This document shows positions 20,840 to 34,924 of a DNA stretch of 64,000 nucleotides, piece by piece. The position numbers and the translations under genes are program-made. This DNA comes from Gautieria morchelliformis (lineage: Eukaryota; Basidiomycota; Agaricomycetes; Gomphales; Gomphaceae): assembly GCA_015179125.1 (NCBI GenBank), contig WHVA01000018.1:186001-250000 (forward strand), read 5' to 3'. The notes under the pieces were generated by a model. It worked only from the letters and a program-made list of their open reading frames with translations, was not told the DNA's origin and made no database searches. Every line of letters starts with the position of its first letter. Position 1 is the stretch's first letter.

Positions 20840-21760
20840 AAAAATTTGCCTTCGATTTCCCAGTGTCTGTCAAAGATCATTTGAGTGGGGATGCGAAGAA
20901 AATGCTGAACAAACAGCCTCACTTTTTGGATGGTTTGGAGTGCTTGCTGAAGGAAAATCGTTGGATGGTAATGACAAAGGATCATCGGATGAGAATGTTA
21001 CACCATACAGCGTACATTTGTGGATAATGTCGTTGGAGTTGCCAAATTGTCTAAATAAAGAGTTGTGGATTCAAGCAGTGACGCCTGCCTTGTGGAAGGC
21101 ATATCGTCAGCAATCGAAGGAGTCCTATTTGTATAAGGAGAAGGCTAAAAACACTGTATGTCTGTGATTTAAACGTCAAGGAAATTATTTATTTAATGGT
21201 CCCTAGTTGTAAAGGAGTCTCATTTTGGGCAAATGAGTCAAGTTGTTTATCACCTGTATGGGAGTGGAATCACGACAAACAACTGGTTGGGTAAACGATG
21301 ATATCAATGCAGTTGATTTGTACGGAAAGGTGGTTAATCCTTTGGAAATCCACAGTGTTTTCACACCCGGTCTTGGGTTGTGGCTCAAGTGACACCTACG
21401 TTGTGAGAAATTGAACGATCATCGCACTGATTGTGATGTTCTAATAGTTAACTAGGTGGGATATAACAACACAAGAGGGAGGAATTCCTTGTCATACAAA
21501 AAGGTATGAACTCGTGATTAATCATGTGCAGTTAGCATTAAAATGCACAGATGATGTGGAAAGAGATCGTGTAGAGGGGTTGTCTTCGTCTGTTTTGAAG
21601 CATGGACATGACGACAATGTTCAGTGTGAAGAGTTACCGCCATTGGCACCCGCACCCAAGCGTACGTTGTTGGGTTGGGGGTCGTTCATGTCTTCTCCCA
21701 TTCCTGCGAGCAAAATGCCATCCTTTAAAAAGAAAGTTAGTAAATAACTTCCTTTGAATT
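20840..21760 (+). other. Unrecognised decayed coding-like region
   Basis: Short plus-strand readings such as FAFDFPVSVKDHLSGDAKKM, ENRWMVMTKDHRMRM, WIQAVTPALWKAYRQQSKES and PKRTLLGWGSFMSSPIPASK look protein-like but lie in different frames, with stops between them. Their composition suggests a decayed gene or transposon protein. I cannot name a family. Confidence 0.3.
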
Positions 21761-24325
21761 TGCACATTAATGAAGGGGGGGCAATGACTTCAGAAAGAAT
21801 AAAGGAGTTGTATGCACAATGACCATCTACCACTTGTCGACCATGTATTTTGTAGTTATGGCCAATGTTGATGTATGATTTGCGCCGCTTGTCAAGCATG
21901 TACTTTGTAGTATTGTCTTATTTGATTTTTTTAATCTAAATTTAGTGGCTAGATAAAGTTAGCATGAACGTATTTTGGGCACGATGCACCATGTCCTTTG
22001 GTGGGCAGGGCCATTCTTCGCACCCCTACACATCAATTTTGGGCTTTGAGCCAGTCCGGGGACTCCCGAGCTGAATGCCCTTCCTTTTTCCTACCACCCA
22101 CTTCCCACCCACATCCTCTCCACCCTATGAATAAGTTTTGCATCTCTCCCAATACGTCTCGTGCATCGCGCAAGGCCCTTCTACACTCTTCTTCACCCAA
22201 GACCAAGCACCTCCCGCCACTGTGAGTACCATCCATTCCACCACTTACCACCCCAGTTTTACCATGCTCACCATAATCCAAACTCTACACGTGACAAAGA
22301 CTCCTCTGAAGATCTAAAATAATCGCCAGTTACACTCCTATCCCTATCACCTTTGTCGGACACGATGTTCGTCCACGCCACCCACCACCCACCACCCGCC
22401 ACCTTCCACCTGCCACCACCACCTCATCTGAACCATCTTACAAGAAACTAAGCTATATCGGACGGCCTGACTCATAACAAAGCCTGCATACTTATGACAG
22501 TCAAAGCGGCCAAAGCCAATGATTGTCCTAACGCCATGTGACAACCGGCTTGTGGCATCATCATCAAAGGCCATAGGTCAGGTGTCTCTTGAGTCAGTGG
22601 TGAAAATTGGTTGCGTCACCATCTGTTTCCTGACGGCCACATTGTAAGTCGTCGTTGGGGGACCTCTGCGACATAGCTAACATAGCATCATCTATTTAAG
22701 GCAGTGGCTTGTCTCCCAGACGTGCAAAACCTCCTCTGAAGGGTCAGGGGGCTCATGAAAGGGTTTTTTTTATTAGGGGATGTCCTGTATGCTGTTTTAT
22801 TATAGAGATTTGCCCCAGCTCACATCTTTGTATGACAGACATCACCATCCCTCAACGGCACTGGAACCAGATTCACCGTCTCTTCAGGAGCCACCCACAG
22901 CATATCATTCAAAGCATCCTGTCAAGGCGCCTGGAAGAGGTCTTACGGCACCCTTCAAACCCTCCTGCCTCCTCAAAGGGAAAGGCAGCGTGTTGATTAT
23001 GTTGCCCTCGACACGCCGGAAGGTCAATTGATGTGAACCACCGAGATAGCGGATCTACCCCTGCTGTCCCAACGACATCCACAACAAGAGATCCCCAGTG
23101 TCCTTCTATTCAACCCCCTCTCCCTTCATGGCAATGAGCTGGCTGAATGGTAGTTGTATCAATCAGCCTGAAGACAGCAACTCTCCTGTAAAGCCCCAAG
23201 GCCCACGATCCAAGCTCCAATGCCATGTTCCGATGGTAAGAAAGGAGGCAAGCCCACTTCTCTCCTGTCTCAGGTGTATGACCTTGCATTTCGTCCTCAG
23301 GATCTGAGTCACCCGCAGGGGTGGTTCAGATTTGGATGATGAAGGCACAGACCGCGCTAGGCCAGCTGGGGCGTCGTCTAAGAAAATGAAGGCAAGGGTG
23401 TGGATCCTCTCGAGAGGCGGTTTTCAACACTTCTCACGGGTGGACATCGCGGTGGTCAGGATGATCAGGTACGCAATGCATGTCCCCAAGACGCACATAT
23501 GGGCCAAAGCTGGTATTGGCACTCGAAAGAGGACTTTGGCTCCTCCCTGTCTGCTAAGATCTGCTTGTAGCCGCTGTGTATCTAGCACGCTGGATCAGCC
23601 TCCGAGGCAGAGTGGCAGTGCACCTCAGCCGAGACACTATTGGATTCAATGGTGTCCAGCTGAGATGTGGCGCCACTGCTGAATGCAATGGTGCCAGCCC
23701 CTTGTTGGCCACAGAAGGCTCTGCGATTATGGCGAGGTCGTGATACACTCACAATGCACAACTACCTGACCATATCACAAGAGTTTTCCATGGTGAAAAC
23801 CTTGCTGACCACAGAATGTTCTGCAAGTTGCAGAGCCTTGGGTGGCCAGCAAGGTCTTCACCACAGCACTCCCAGGAGAGTGGTATGTCCCTGTCGACGA
23901 TTGGATGGATGTTGATGAAGAATGAGAAGTTTCCCTATTCCCTCTTGTCTTCTGACCAAGACCAGAGCGATTATATGGATGTCGATGATGAGGATGTCGA
24001 CTGTTCCCTCGAGACTCTGAGGATATCTGTTATCTTGGAGATGTTTGATATGACTTTAGAGTCATGTTGCGGATCTGGGAACGACATTGCTGGTTTCCAA
24101 TCGCATTGGTGATTGATAGGTAAAATCAATTAATGCACTCAAAGACGGTATCTAACTTCATTCAAAGTCCCCAGGGCTTCATTGGGAAGTGTCACTGTGC
24201 TTCAACTTATGTGTTGCACCCCCAATGAACTATCATCCTAAGTATTTCAGATCGGAAGTTGGAAGTCGGAAAGTATTGAGGTAAGTCAAAGGTCGGAAAC
24301 TAAGTCAGAAGGTGGAAGGTGGAAG
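21761..24325. other. No confident gene; possible decayed exons at 23330-24110
   Basis: The stretch holds Pro/Ser-rich and simple-sequence parts (CCACC runs near 22380) and short unrelated frames. Around 23330-24110 readings such as DQSDYMDVDDEDVDC appear next to intron-like borders, but no domain is recognisable and stops are frequent. The last 80 bp (24245-24325) is rich in GGAAGT and CGGAAA, resembling family B sequence. Confidence 0.3.
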
Positions 24326-24768
24326 TGTCAGGGGAACCCCTCCTGAGGACATTTCTAGCCTCAGCTTCAGTTCCGACTCAAGGGCTGGATCTGCCAGTAA
24401 TTCTGGATCAGATATACTTTATTTTGTAAAATTTGAAATAAAGAAAGTTTAATCATAAGCAACAGAACCTGGACAGAATGAGCACCTGAGCACATCCCAA
24501 GAGCCTGGCCAAGTTTCTGAAGCTTCAGCTTTGGAAATTGTCCCCAAATGGCGCCAAGGTGGTGGGACCCACTGGGTTGAGATGTGTGGTAGGTGAGGGC
24601 TGTGGGGATGCGGACATGTGTCAGGAGTGGAGCAGGCATCCCTGACTTCAATCAGGGGTGTGAGGTATATAGGTAGTGCACTGGTAGCAGAGGTCCTTAG
24701 CTTTTCCTCTTTGGATCCTCCTCTACCAGACCGCCTGAGTTCACTGTCTAGGGAGAGTTGCCCTCACA
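24326..24768. repeat. Probable solo LTR distantly related to family B
   Basis: It begins TGTCAGGGGAACCCC, like the family B LTR start, and ends GCCCTCACA. It also shares GTCCTTAG with TTTTCCTCTTTGGAT internally. The flanks are GGAAG (24321-24325) and GGAAT (24769-24773), a 5-bp duplication with one difference. Confidence 0.6.
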
Positions 24769-26550
24769 GGAATATGTAGAGCCAGAAGTCTTGCAATACT
24801 CACTGTCTAAGAACAGGAGATAGAGCAAAGGGAATCACATATCAAAGGTGATTATCTGATTGCAGAATGGAGAATGTACATGAGGGGGTTTTTATACAAA
24901 GAGCTGAAGCAACATGTAATGTTGTACTACTAAGCATGCTCTGAAGAAAGTGGAAGTCAGATATGATATACAGGGTAAGTAACTAATCAGGAACAACGAA
25001 CTACAAGGGGGTGCAGGGTAGAGTCAAGAACAATGGGCAAAAGAACAAGGGGATGGAAAGCATATTTGACAAGATGGAACAAAGGGACTCCAGAGGGGTT
25101 GGACATATGGTCTTGCTGTGCTGCGAGTCGAGTCTGGGGGGTCTAAGTAATAGAGTTGAATGGGGAAAGGATATAACAAGGGGTGAGATTGTTGGAAGTA
25201 TCAAAATGTCAGAAAGGAGGTGGAATGGAGTGTCGGAAGTTGGAATAGCATGGTAACATCCATCCATATACCTCCTCTACCATACTCAAGCACTTGAAGG
25301 TTACTGCCTCATATCAGATGGCAAATTCACCATTGTGAAACATCTCATTCCAGAATGCCTTGGCATGTGTGACACCATGACTATTTGACAATTCTTTTGC
25401 AAGGTATGGCGCTACATGGACACATATTCATATGTGCCTCGTTTCCCATTCTTGATTTGATTCATGTCACTGCTGACTCTTCAGTTGCAGGAAGGGGCTT
25501 AATGTGAAGCAGACTGCTTTCACTGTCAAAAAATATGGATCTCATCCTAATGTTGGGCTCCCTGGTGATATTATATCCTCAATACCACCATAGATACCTA
25601 ATCTATATACTTATATTGCCATCCATGGGCTTTACATAGGCAGATGTTTATAATTGTCATATATATGTTTATATAACTAATCTATCTATATTTTATAAAA
25701 TATATCACCATTGAGACAGTGGCCAGAACTTATAAGGCATGCTTAATCCTAACCCTAAAGTTCTTGCCCATAGTCTGCAGCTCCCCTAGGAAAAGGTGTA
25801 TAACCTATTGTCCAAACATCAATAGTTATATATCTTCGTACTATACAAGCATATTATTTTAAACATATCTTCTAATCAGGTCTATCAAACCTATATAATA
25901 ATACGGTAGAGTTATTGTATCATACATCTAAAAAATTTTCCTATATATTTTTAATCCAAATCCTATCTGAAATTGTTGTTTTATCTCAATACACACTATG
26001 TTTCAACACATACAAACATATTTTTAAAATATCAGAACATTCAAAAAATATAAGGATATCCACAATATACAAATTGCTCAAAATAATGTCCTATGAATTT
26101 GGTTATGGTTGATATTTTAAAAGATATCTAATATAGCCTAGAAGAATGTATATTATTGTCAATCTGAACATCATCCATACCTTAAAATCTATGTTTTCGC
26201 ATTTAAGCACCCACTGCCAAATATTGAGTGGATTCTTTTTTAATAACTCAAAATTATATTATTCTGATCAGCATACATTGGTCTACATGTTAATAGAGTG
26301 TGTCCCATATTTTAAATGCCCAAATGTGGTACTGTCATGGGCAGTAGCAAAAATTAGGTTTGGCTTTCTGCATTGCTGGAAAAGACCTTCTTGCCCTGTA
26401 AATGTGCTTGAGGACAGACCATTAGAGAGGGTTATTACATGTGAGTGGCTAATACAACACAGGAATGTTCTCAAAACCATCCAATTAATAGTGCATGCAA
26501 GTAGCTAATCCAGCACAGGGATGTCATCAAAACCATCTGGAAGTACAATT
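24769..26550. other. AT-rich stretch without recognisable genes
   Basis: The part 25560-26260 is strongly AT-rich with many stops in all frames. I see no repeats with clear ends, no coding content and no RNA gene. TAACCCTAA at about 25748 is a single occurrence and not a telomere tract. Confidence 0.5.
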
Positions 26551-26875
26551 ACTATGATAGCAGGAGATACAATGTACCCATGTGTTAATGAGTGCTTGCC
26601 CTAGGAAACTCATGTGGCCATTCTGCATCGCATCCACAATCTGCCATGCTCAAACCGGCTGAAATCAAGCTTTGTGGAACCCTTCGCGATGACACCAGTG
26701 TTCGCTGGTCGCCACAAACCTCCTTGGGACCAGGGTGGTATCCAGAATAAAAGTTCTGAGGGTGAGTTGAGCAACCAGCCATTTTCTAGCCGTGAGTCAT
26801 TACGAAACCCAGCCCGCTCAGCTGTTCAAAGGATATCAGCATATTCCGCCATGCTCAGACAAATCAAGGTAACAG

Positions 26876-29800
26876 TTACTGACTACCTGCTTGACCTGTG
26901 AATGGGCCTGAATCAACGATGGGGGCTTCCGCATCGCACACACGGATCGTGTTGTCACCAGACCCTGCGACAACGGCGTTACCGTCCTGCGAGAAGGCCA
27001 CCGACGTGGCCCCGCCGGTGTGGCCTTCAAATGGTACAGAAATGAGGGCCCTGGTGTCTACATTCCACACGCGGATCGTGTCGTCATAAGACCCGGAGAC
27101 GATACGCTGGCCGCCAGGCGAGAACGCCACCGACGCGACGCCAGAGGTGTGCCCTTCGAACGGTGCTGAAACGAGCTCCCCGGTGTCTGCATTCCACACA
27201 CGGGTCGTCTTGTCATAAGACCCGGAGACGATACGCTTACCGTCATGCGAGAATGCCACCGACCTGACACCGGAGGTGTGGCCGTCGAATGGTGCTGAAA
27301 TGCCCTCCCCGGTGTCTGGATTCCACACACGGATCGTCTTGTCATGGGACCCGGAGACGATGCGCTTGCCGTCAGGCGAGAATGCCACCGACCTGACCCA
27401 GTCGGTGTGGCCTTCGAATGGTGCTGAAACGAGCTCCCCGGTGTCTGCATTCCACACACGGATCGTCTTGTCATCAGACCCGGAGACGATGCGCTTGCCA
27501 TCCTGCGAGAACGCCACCGACGTGACCCAGTCGGTGTGGCTTTTGAATGGGGTGGAAGTGAGCTCCCCGGTGTCTGCATGCCACACACGGATCGTCTTGT
27601 CATGAGACCCGGAGACGATGCGCTTGCCATCATGCGAGAATGCCACCGACCTGACACACTCGGTGTGGCCTTCGAATGGTGCGGAAATGAGCTCCCCGGT
27701 GTCTGCATTCCACACACGGATAGTTTTATCATGAGACCCGGAGACGATGCGCTTGTCGTCATGAGAAAACACCACCGACCTGACACAGTCGGTGTGGCCT
27801 TTGAATGGTGCGGAAATGAGCTCCCCGGTGTCTGCATTCCACAGACGGATCGTCTTGTCATGAGACCCGGAGACGATGAGGTTGCCGTCATGCGAGAATG
27901 CCACCGACGTGACGCCGGAGGTGTGGCCATCGAATGGTGCCGAAATGTCCCGCCCGGTTTCTGCATTCCACACACGGATCGTCTTGTCATGAGACCCGGA
28001 GACGATGCGCTTGCCGTCATGCGAGAACGCCACCGACGTGACCCAGTCGATGTGGCCTTCGAATGGGGCGGAAATAAGCTCTCCGGTGTCTGCATTCCAC
28101 ACACGGATCGTCATATCGTGAGACCCAGACACAATGCGCTGACCGTCATGCGAGAATGCCACCGACGCGACGCCGGAGGCTTGGCCTTCGAATGGTGCTG
28201 AAATGAGCTCCCCGGTGTCTGCATTCCACACCCGGATCGTGTAGTCATCAGACCCGGAGACAATGCGCTTGCCGTCATGCGAGAACGCCACCGACCTGAT
28301 CCAGCCGGTGTGGCCTTCGAATGGTGCAGAAATGAGTTCCCCGGTGTATGAATTCCACACACGGATCTTGTTATCATCAGACCCGGAGACGATACGCTTG
28401 CCGTCATGCGAGAATGCCACCGCCGTGACGCCGGCGGTGTGGCCATCAAATGGGGCTGAAATGGGCTCCCCGGTGTCCGCATTCCACACACGGATAGTCT
28501 CGTCATCAGACCGGGAGACGATGCGCTTGCCGTCCTGCGAAAACGCCACCGACGTGACGAAACTGGTGTGGCCTCCGAATGGTGCTGAAATGACCTCCCC
28601 GGTGTCTGCATTCCACACACAGATCGTGTTGCCCTCAGACCCGGAGACGATGCGCGTGCCATCCTGCGACAACGCCACCGACCTGACCAAGCATGTGTGG
28701 CCTTTGGATGGTGCGGAAACGAGCTCACCCGTGTCTGCATTCCACACACGGATCGTCCTGTCATAAGACCCGGACACGATGCGCATGCCGTCATGCGAGA
28801 ATGCCACTGACGTGACGCAGTCGATGTGGCCTTCGAATGGTACTGAAATGACTTCCCCGGTGTCCGCATTCCACATACGGATCGTCTTGTCATCAGACCC
28901 GGAGACGATGCGCTTGCCGTCATGCAAGAACGCCACGGACCTGACCCTGCCGGTGTGGCCTTGGAATGGTGCTAAAATGAGCTCTCCGGTGTCTGCATTC
29001 CACACACGGATCGTCTTGTCATGAGAACCGGAAATGATGCGCTTGCCGTCCTGGGAGAATGCCACCGACGTGACGCAGTCGGTGTGGCCTTCCAGAACGG
29101 ATTGAATTGGTAGCCACCTCGTCGCTTTCCCGATCTCGATGCGGAGTAGTCGCGGAAATCGTGGGAGGTAAGTCTGAGATAGTTTGGACCTTTCAGGTGC
29201 AAACGGCAGTGCCGACAAATAGAGGTGGGGAGCACTCTGAGAGATTACGCTCCCAAACGCAGCTACAAAATTGCGGGTATCTGTCACGAATGCTGTAGTA
29301 TCATTATCCTGGTGTTCATTAGACTCATGTCAGAACTCGTCTATCAAAGCCATAGCATTTGGGCGTGGCGCTTACCTGGCTCCACCCAACAATTGATGAG
29401 AGGGCTGCCGAAGCGACAGGTACCATCGTGAGCAAACTCAAAACTTCTAGCCAGTAGAGTAGCTTAGTCTCGAAGAACGCCTTGACTTCTGCACCTATAT
29501 CAGGAATAAATGTCGTGACGGAAACATGGTCCGCCCAGAAACGACACGAGTAGGAAAGTTGCGACGATATGTGCTTCTTGATCCGTGCCGGCAAGTCGAT
29601 AACATCGTTGTTGTGTAGATGTGAAGTTTCAAGCTGACAAATGTTAAAGCAGAGTTCCTCCATCATCACGCGCAAGGAAGAGCGCGCAAGGGTATCATGG
29701 TGTAAAGATGTATCGATGTAGTATGGTCCACTCCGGTTCCGATCTGTCAAGAAGTCACGAAAAGATGTGTGCAGCAGAGTGATTGGGTCAGATTCTTGAG

Positions 29801-32207
29801 TAGGAAGCCTCAACAGAGCGCCCATGGGTCCAACGATATGATGAACCTCGGTACCCGATTCGTTAGGATTGTACAACCTCTGCAGGGCAGATATCGAGAG
29901 CGGTTCTCTGGCCATCAGCATGCATCCCATCACCAACTGAAAGCGATGCTGGAAATCATCATCATCTGTCAAGTCATCGTCATCCCCGAATATCTGCTTG
30001 AGAATCCCGAGGTATAGCTGATCCAACCCACGGAGGTTCTTGACCAACAGTTTCTGCAGTTGCTGAACAGGATCCCGACCACCCTTCCCATCTCCTTTGA
30101 CAAAACGACACGCCGTAGAGGCCCATTGAAAGTGACCTTCAGATTTATCAACTAATAATCGACACCAGCCATTATTCGGCCATTTGTGCTCGAGGGCCGT
30201 AAGGTGACCTAGCTGAACTTTCACAAAGCGAGCGATGTCATCAGCAGGGTTGGGGTCAATATCCTTTATGGACCTCGACAGCACATGCTTCTTCAAAAGA
30301 AGCGTGTCCTGGATGTCTTGTTCGGCCCGCGAGGTGATAAGAAGACGGAGATTAGAGGGCAGTTTTGCTGCTTCATTGCCGAGGACAGACAAGAGACCCT
30401 CGCGAGATTCCTGGTCTCCGCTCTCATCCAATGCATCAATAACTATCACCGTCGGTCCAACGGCGGTTAGGCCCTGAGCGGGACCTAGAATGAATTTCTC
30501 GAACTGCACACTAGGCACGAATGTGGTCCGAAGTTCTCGCTGCTCCCGAACCATTTTCAATAACGATGCTTTGCGTTCTGGATCTAGATCAGCCAAGCCA
30601 CGAGCAATTGTGCTAAATACATTGTCAGGAGAGCGTTCTGCCTGACGAGCGCGGTCGAAACAGTACGACGATCCGAGACGTTTGAGCCTGTCAAATCGTC
30701 GAGCGACCTCGTGAGCAATCGCAGATTTTCCCGCACCCGCGACATCGTACAAGAAAAATATCCGGGGGGTGTCGTCGCTATCCTGGTTGACCCACCCGCA
30801 AATCTCCCCAACAACCTTCTCGCGAGTACCCTGCAGACAGCCTTTTTTAGGATCGCAACCGGCCCCTGCTGCGTAGGGCATGTCATTAAGCTGAACTTCC
30901 CCGGCTGGTTGCAAGGAGTATTAGCCTCGGGAAAGACCCAAATCAGAGACTCACAAAGATCACCGACGACACCCAAAACACGCAGGACAGTGATTTCAGT
31001 ATGAATGACGGCATGTTCCTGTAATGCCAACCTGATTTTGTTGAACGTATCCTGGTATTGTTTAACCTTGCTGTCGACATCAGACACTAGATTCTTCGCC
31101 GTTCTTTTCCCTGAATAAAGATAATCAGCCATGGCCACCTGGCACGATGGACCCAACATACAGAAGTTCTTGTTTTTGGCATAGTCGCGGATAAAATAAC
31201 TACACTCAACTGTCTGATTCGTCAAGGATATGATAATTGTCTTTTGCGATTCGACGTTCTTCAACGGCTCTGCCAAGTGGACGAATGCATAGGCTTCTCC
31301 GATGGTTTTCGCCAGCTCATTAATGCCATCGTCCCGGTCCTTCTGAGCAATGATCGTCTGCCCAGACGTCAGATACATCTATCAAGCTGGTGCATGTGGT
31401 AAATCTACCTTGTGCGCAATAGACAGGATAGACCATGCCATTTTTGCGTAAGGATGGACCTAGAATCAAGCAAACCGTGTGCATGAGATGACCTGGGAGA
31501 CCGCTGGCGTTTGAACCATACCTCAGACATCCCATCCACGATCTCGGTAAACCGCCTGATCTTATCCAGGAGTGAATCCCAAGCCGCTGTTGTCGGGATG
31601 ATAGTATTATTGGTGGAAATGATGCTGTCGACCACATTCTCTGCATCAATTACTCGGGACGGCGCGGGGTTCATATTTTCGACCACTTTCGTTTCGCTGA
31701 CTGCTCCGTTCAACTGGCCTTGCAGCGCCTCGTCGTACGTCCCGAAAGACGTGATGGTAAACTCTAGGTCAGTCTGAACATCATGCATGTTCCCTGCTTC
31801 ATCGCATTTACGCAGTTTGCGAGGAACGGCCGCTGTGTTCGACGATTACGTGTGCACTCAGCCGTTAGCGAAAAGGACTGACCTCCAGCTCCCTCTGCAA
31901 GCAGCAACTCGATCCGTTCCTTTGCACCGCCAATGTACTCATCACTACCAATTGTATGATGCCTGTAGACTTCGATTCCTAATACGGAACCCGCATGCAA
32001 GTCGTTGCTGGGCATAGATTTAAGATCGCGTGAGAATAATGACGCTGGAATTAACGAACAAATAGAATGTGTCATCCCACGAGGCAGCATTGCCTCTCGC
32101 AGCTACGGCAGTCCTCTGCACATCCTCATTGACAAAGAGTTTCACGTAGAATTTGCCAGGACGTTTGCGGAACAGTCCCATATTAGGATGGTGATTGCAT
32201 TTCAAGT
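26876..32207 (-). CDS. NLR-1: C2-like/NACHT/WD40 receptor, 17 WD repeats
   Basis: A seven-exon minus-strand model stays open throughout: 32207-32060, 32007-31883, 31793-31522, 31459-31409, 31357-30955, 30904-29376 and 29308-26876, about 1,650 residues. Introns are 50-89 nt. The N-terminal part looks like a C2 domain (GKFYVKLFVNEDVQRT, SWDDTFYF, GSVLGIEVYRH), followed by a helical linker (VHPYAKMAWSIL, TIIAQKDRDDGINEL). The NACHT has Walker A DVAGAGKSAIA, Walker B VIVIDALDES and sensor LLITSRAEQ. Then come 17 WD40 repeats. The layout is that of fungal STAND/NLR proteins of the HET-E/HNWD kind, in which WD repeats sense a ligand and NACHT drives nucleotide-dependent assembly; this role is inferred. 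The first start codon lies in an upstream exon I could not fix: the first readable exon follows an acceptor AACAG. Confidence 0.9.
26900..29095 (-). repeat. NLR-1 WD40 array: 17 tandem 129-bp repeats
   Basis: Each unit encodes 43 residues of the form GHTxxVxSVAFSxDGKRIVSG then SxDxTIRVWNADTGELISAP. The frame is kept in all 17. Variation is concentrated at the two or three residues after GHT, the residue before DG and the residues either side of the D in GSxDxT, while the rest is nearly constant. This is the pattern of shuffled, homogenised WD arrays in fungal incompatibility genes. Confidence 0.93.
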
Positions 32208-32785
32208 CTGTTGTCGATCGTCAAGAGTCAGTATACGATAGACAGCGGAACGAAAGCGTCTTTCCTGCGACTTTGACCGCGCTTATTGCTGCAGGAACAC
32301 TTAGGGGCGGAGGGTCAAAATTGGCTTGCTAGAGAAGTTATAGTGGAGTGGACACGGTGGACTTACCGTACTGCGCCCTCACTGTCCATCGTTCGCAGTG
32401 TTCGAGGTGGGTGGGCTACGACAGAGGCGCCCCATGGCACTCCTGTATGTCGGACCTGTCAGGAAGACATGCTGTATAGATTTCCAGCATACTGTATGGA
32501 TAAGATTGGCGGTGACGGTCACGCCGTTACGGGATCGTGTCACAGAGAGTCGAGACCTGGGTGCAGCAAGGGTCGATTCTTCACACCATCTTCTCACGTC
32601 CACTCTGTAACAGGGCACTCTCCCGCAGTCTGCCTTTGCTGTGCTTAATGACCGAGCGAACATTTCGGAGCGGGCTAGACATGCATTGAATAAAGTGTCG
32701 ACACGGGACTCCGGGAGGGTGGGTTGGAGGCTATGACTATGCATGGCTGTGCCTTCCCCCCACTCTTCCGAGTCCTTTCATCTCA

Positions 32786-34800
32786 AATTACAGCGGAAGC
32801 CGCCTTTCTATGCGCTAGACGATGAGTTGCCCTTACTGCTTGTAGTTGCTTCGGGCTTGCAACATGCTCTCGCCGTGCTTGCTGGTAAGTGTATTGAAAG
32901 CTGACCAGGGTCAGATACATATAACATTGGTGCAGATCTGATCACATCACCCATCACATCAGCGTACCTAATCTCGACATTATTGATACTTAGGGAGTGG
33001 CGGGTGCCGCCGCCTGCAGGTTATTCATCTAACGCAACTATAGGGATCCTCGGCCTGGTGCAAATGTCCCGCCTAAAACGCTTTGGTGGTTATTATCTTG
33101 GGACTGGTCTAATATCAGGTAAGAATAATTTGGTTTGGTGTCTGTATTGGTGTTTAACATTCAGTAGTTGTCGGCAATAGCTTCTTGACGCTGTCTACTC
33201 CAAATTATGTACTTCTACTATCTCTTAATAGCATTATAACCACCTAACCTGTCGTCACCGTGCAGATCTTTGGCGCTATGTGTAGCGATGGCACCTGCTC
33301 GTCCACCACGTTGTCCGACGGCACTGTCGTTCTTCACGCATGCTCTGAAGCCTATGACAAACTCTCGGTAGGTTATGCTGCACTCCCAACCAACTAATCA
33401 GCTGATCCTTCTACGACAGGTACTGCTCTTGTTTGTTCCTTGCTGGAAATGTTTGTATCCTTTGTCCATCACAAGGCTGTTCCGCCGCCAATGATCACAG
33501 GTAGAATATAATACCTTCCACCACCAAATAACCATATTACTTACGGGGCTTATACGTTACAGGTATAGTGGCCCTTCTGATCGGCCGCGCTCTCGTCGGT
33601 GCCTCGTGTGCACTTAACCGAGGGGGCTGAGCAAAAGGTTGCCAATTGTTCCCCCCCAACAGACTATTTCAGAAATGTCCCACCACGCTTGTACTGCGGC
33701 CGCCGCCATAGGGCTCTGCTGAATGTATCGGCATCTGATTCTTATCCTTCATCAGCATAGTTCTCACGGTGTTTTTTGGATCTCCCTCCCTGAAAAATAT
33801 CGGTATTCTTGTCTGCTTGGCTGCCGGGTGTATTGTTGCGGTGCAACTGGCCACATCAATAGGTCTAGCCTTAGGCCTACGCCGACGATTACCTTCCTGT
33901 GGTGCGCCGTGTCTAATTACTTATAAAGTCTGGATCTGCAAAGCCACGGTACGAAAATGACAAGGGTCCACACATTTAATATTAGAGTCTATGCTCCTGC
34001 CGTTCCCAAGTCAGTGAGTGGTACGCTCTTTTTTGCTGACATCTTACTTACCCTCCAGTTTCTGGGACAGTGCTTGCTGTATACTCTAAGTAAACTAGCG
34101 GCGTTAACCACAGTAATCGATAAAACCAGTGGCCATTGCACTTGTGGCAATGGGCGACGTTCCTGTAACAACAGAATTATCCCACGTGAATATTCGTGGC
34201 GTGGAATTCGATTCGAGAATTCAAGGCAGCATTCTGGTAACTATGTTTGACAGATTTGCTGTCAGATGCTGGAGAAACACCTTATAGAGCGATGGTCTGG
34301 GCGGCTTCTTCTCTGCCTTATTCACAGTCACCACCCCGTTATCCGTCTTTGCTCAGGTACTGAGCCTTGACACAACACCAGCCATGACTTAATCATTGAC
34401 CCGAGTTCACGCCTTTAGAATAATGTGTCATTGCAATTACCCGATGTGCAAACATCACAGCGGGACGCTGGTGTTGGTTTTTTCTTGATACCTTTTGGCA
34501 GCCCTGGAAAGTTTTCGGGTGTTCCTTGCCAGTGAGTGTTAATCGTGTAGGGTTACACTCATCGCTTGACATGCTCCATTTCCTAATCCAGCCCTCGGAG
34601 GCGTCACGGCCTTTCAGTTCACCTCTGTTGCTGTACACATTTTATGCTTTCAAAATTTTTAGTCCTGACAAACTCTACAGGTATCCGGCGTCCGTGTGTT
34701 AGCATTCATCAAGTTCACCCGGAGGGATCGCTTTGTTCTCGCGGCGGCCCCCTCTGTTGGGCTTGGAGACCATCTAGCCCGAGAAATTTTCACTAACGAA
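32786..34800 (+). pseudogene. NCS2-family purine (xanthine/uric acid) permease pseudogene, UapA/UapC-like
   Basis: Exon pieces on the plus strand follow the order of fungal UapA/UapC transporters: YALDDELPLLLVVASGLQHA (32810), VQMSRLKRFGGYYLGTGLIS (33058), IFGAMCSDGTC with SEAYDKLS (33265-33367), GTALVCSLLEMFVSFV, ALLIGRALVGAS, FISIVLTVFFGSPSLKNIGI, SSLRPTPTITFLW, VHTFNIRVYAPAVP, MGDVPVTTELSHV with RGVEFDSRIQGS, and FIKFTRRDRFVLAAAPSVGL (34710-34775). Such proteins import purines across the plasma membrane. Introns with GT/AG ends survive. In-frame stops near 33628 and 33716 and a frameshift near 33840 show decay. It fills the spacer between the inverted NLR arms. Confidence 0.82.
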
Positions 34801-34924
34801 GACACGACGAAAGGGACAGAAAATAACACGAATAAGACTACGCGAGCTTGAGCGGCGAGGGCGGGAAGTGCGCAAAAGCAGCGGCTGCGGGGAAGTGGGG
34901 AGTCAAGGAAGACACGGAGTGACC

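Larger units (their letters stand above)
26555..32785. repeat. Left arm of large inverted repeat carrying NLR-1
   Basis: This arm is the reverse complement of about 35155-41790. Similarity covers the NLR coding region, its introns, about 300 bp beyond the stop codon (26585-26876 matches 41472-41765, for example GCTCAAACYGGCTGA) and about 550 bp upstream (32240-32785 matches 35155-35700). The WD40 part differs in length between arms. Exact borders need an alignment. Confidence 0.85.

Noticed and set aside
22000..24120. A possible host gene from several short plus-strand frames
   Set aside because: I could not assemble exons with consistent phase and saw no domain, so it is listed only as a possible remnant.
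25740..25760. Telomere-like TAACCCTAA
   Set aside because: One imperfect occurrence inside an AT-rich region. No tandem array.
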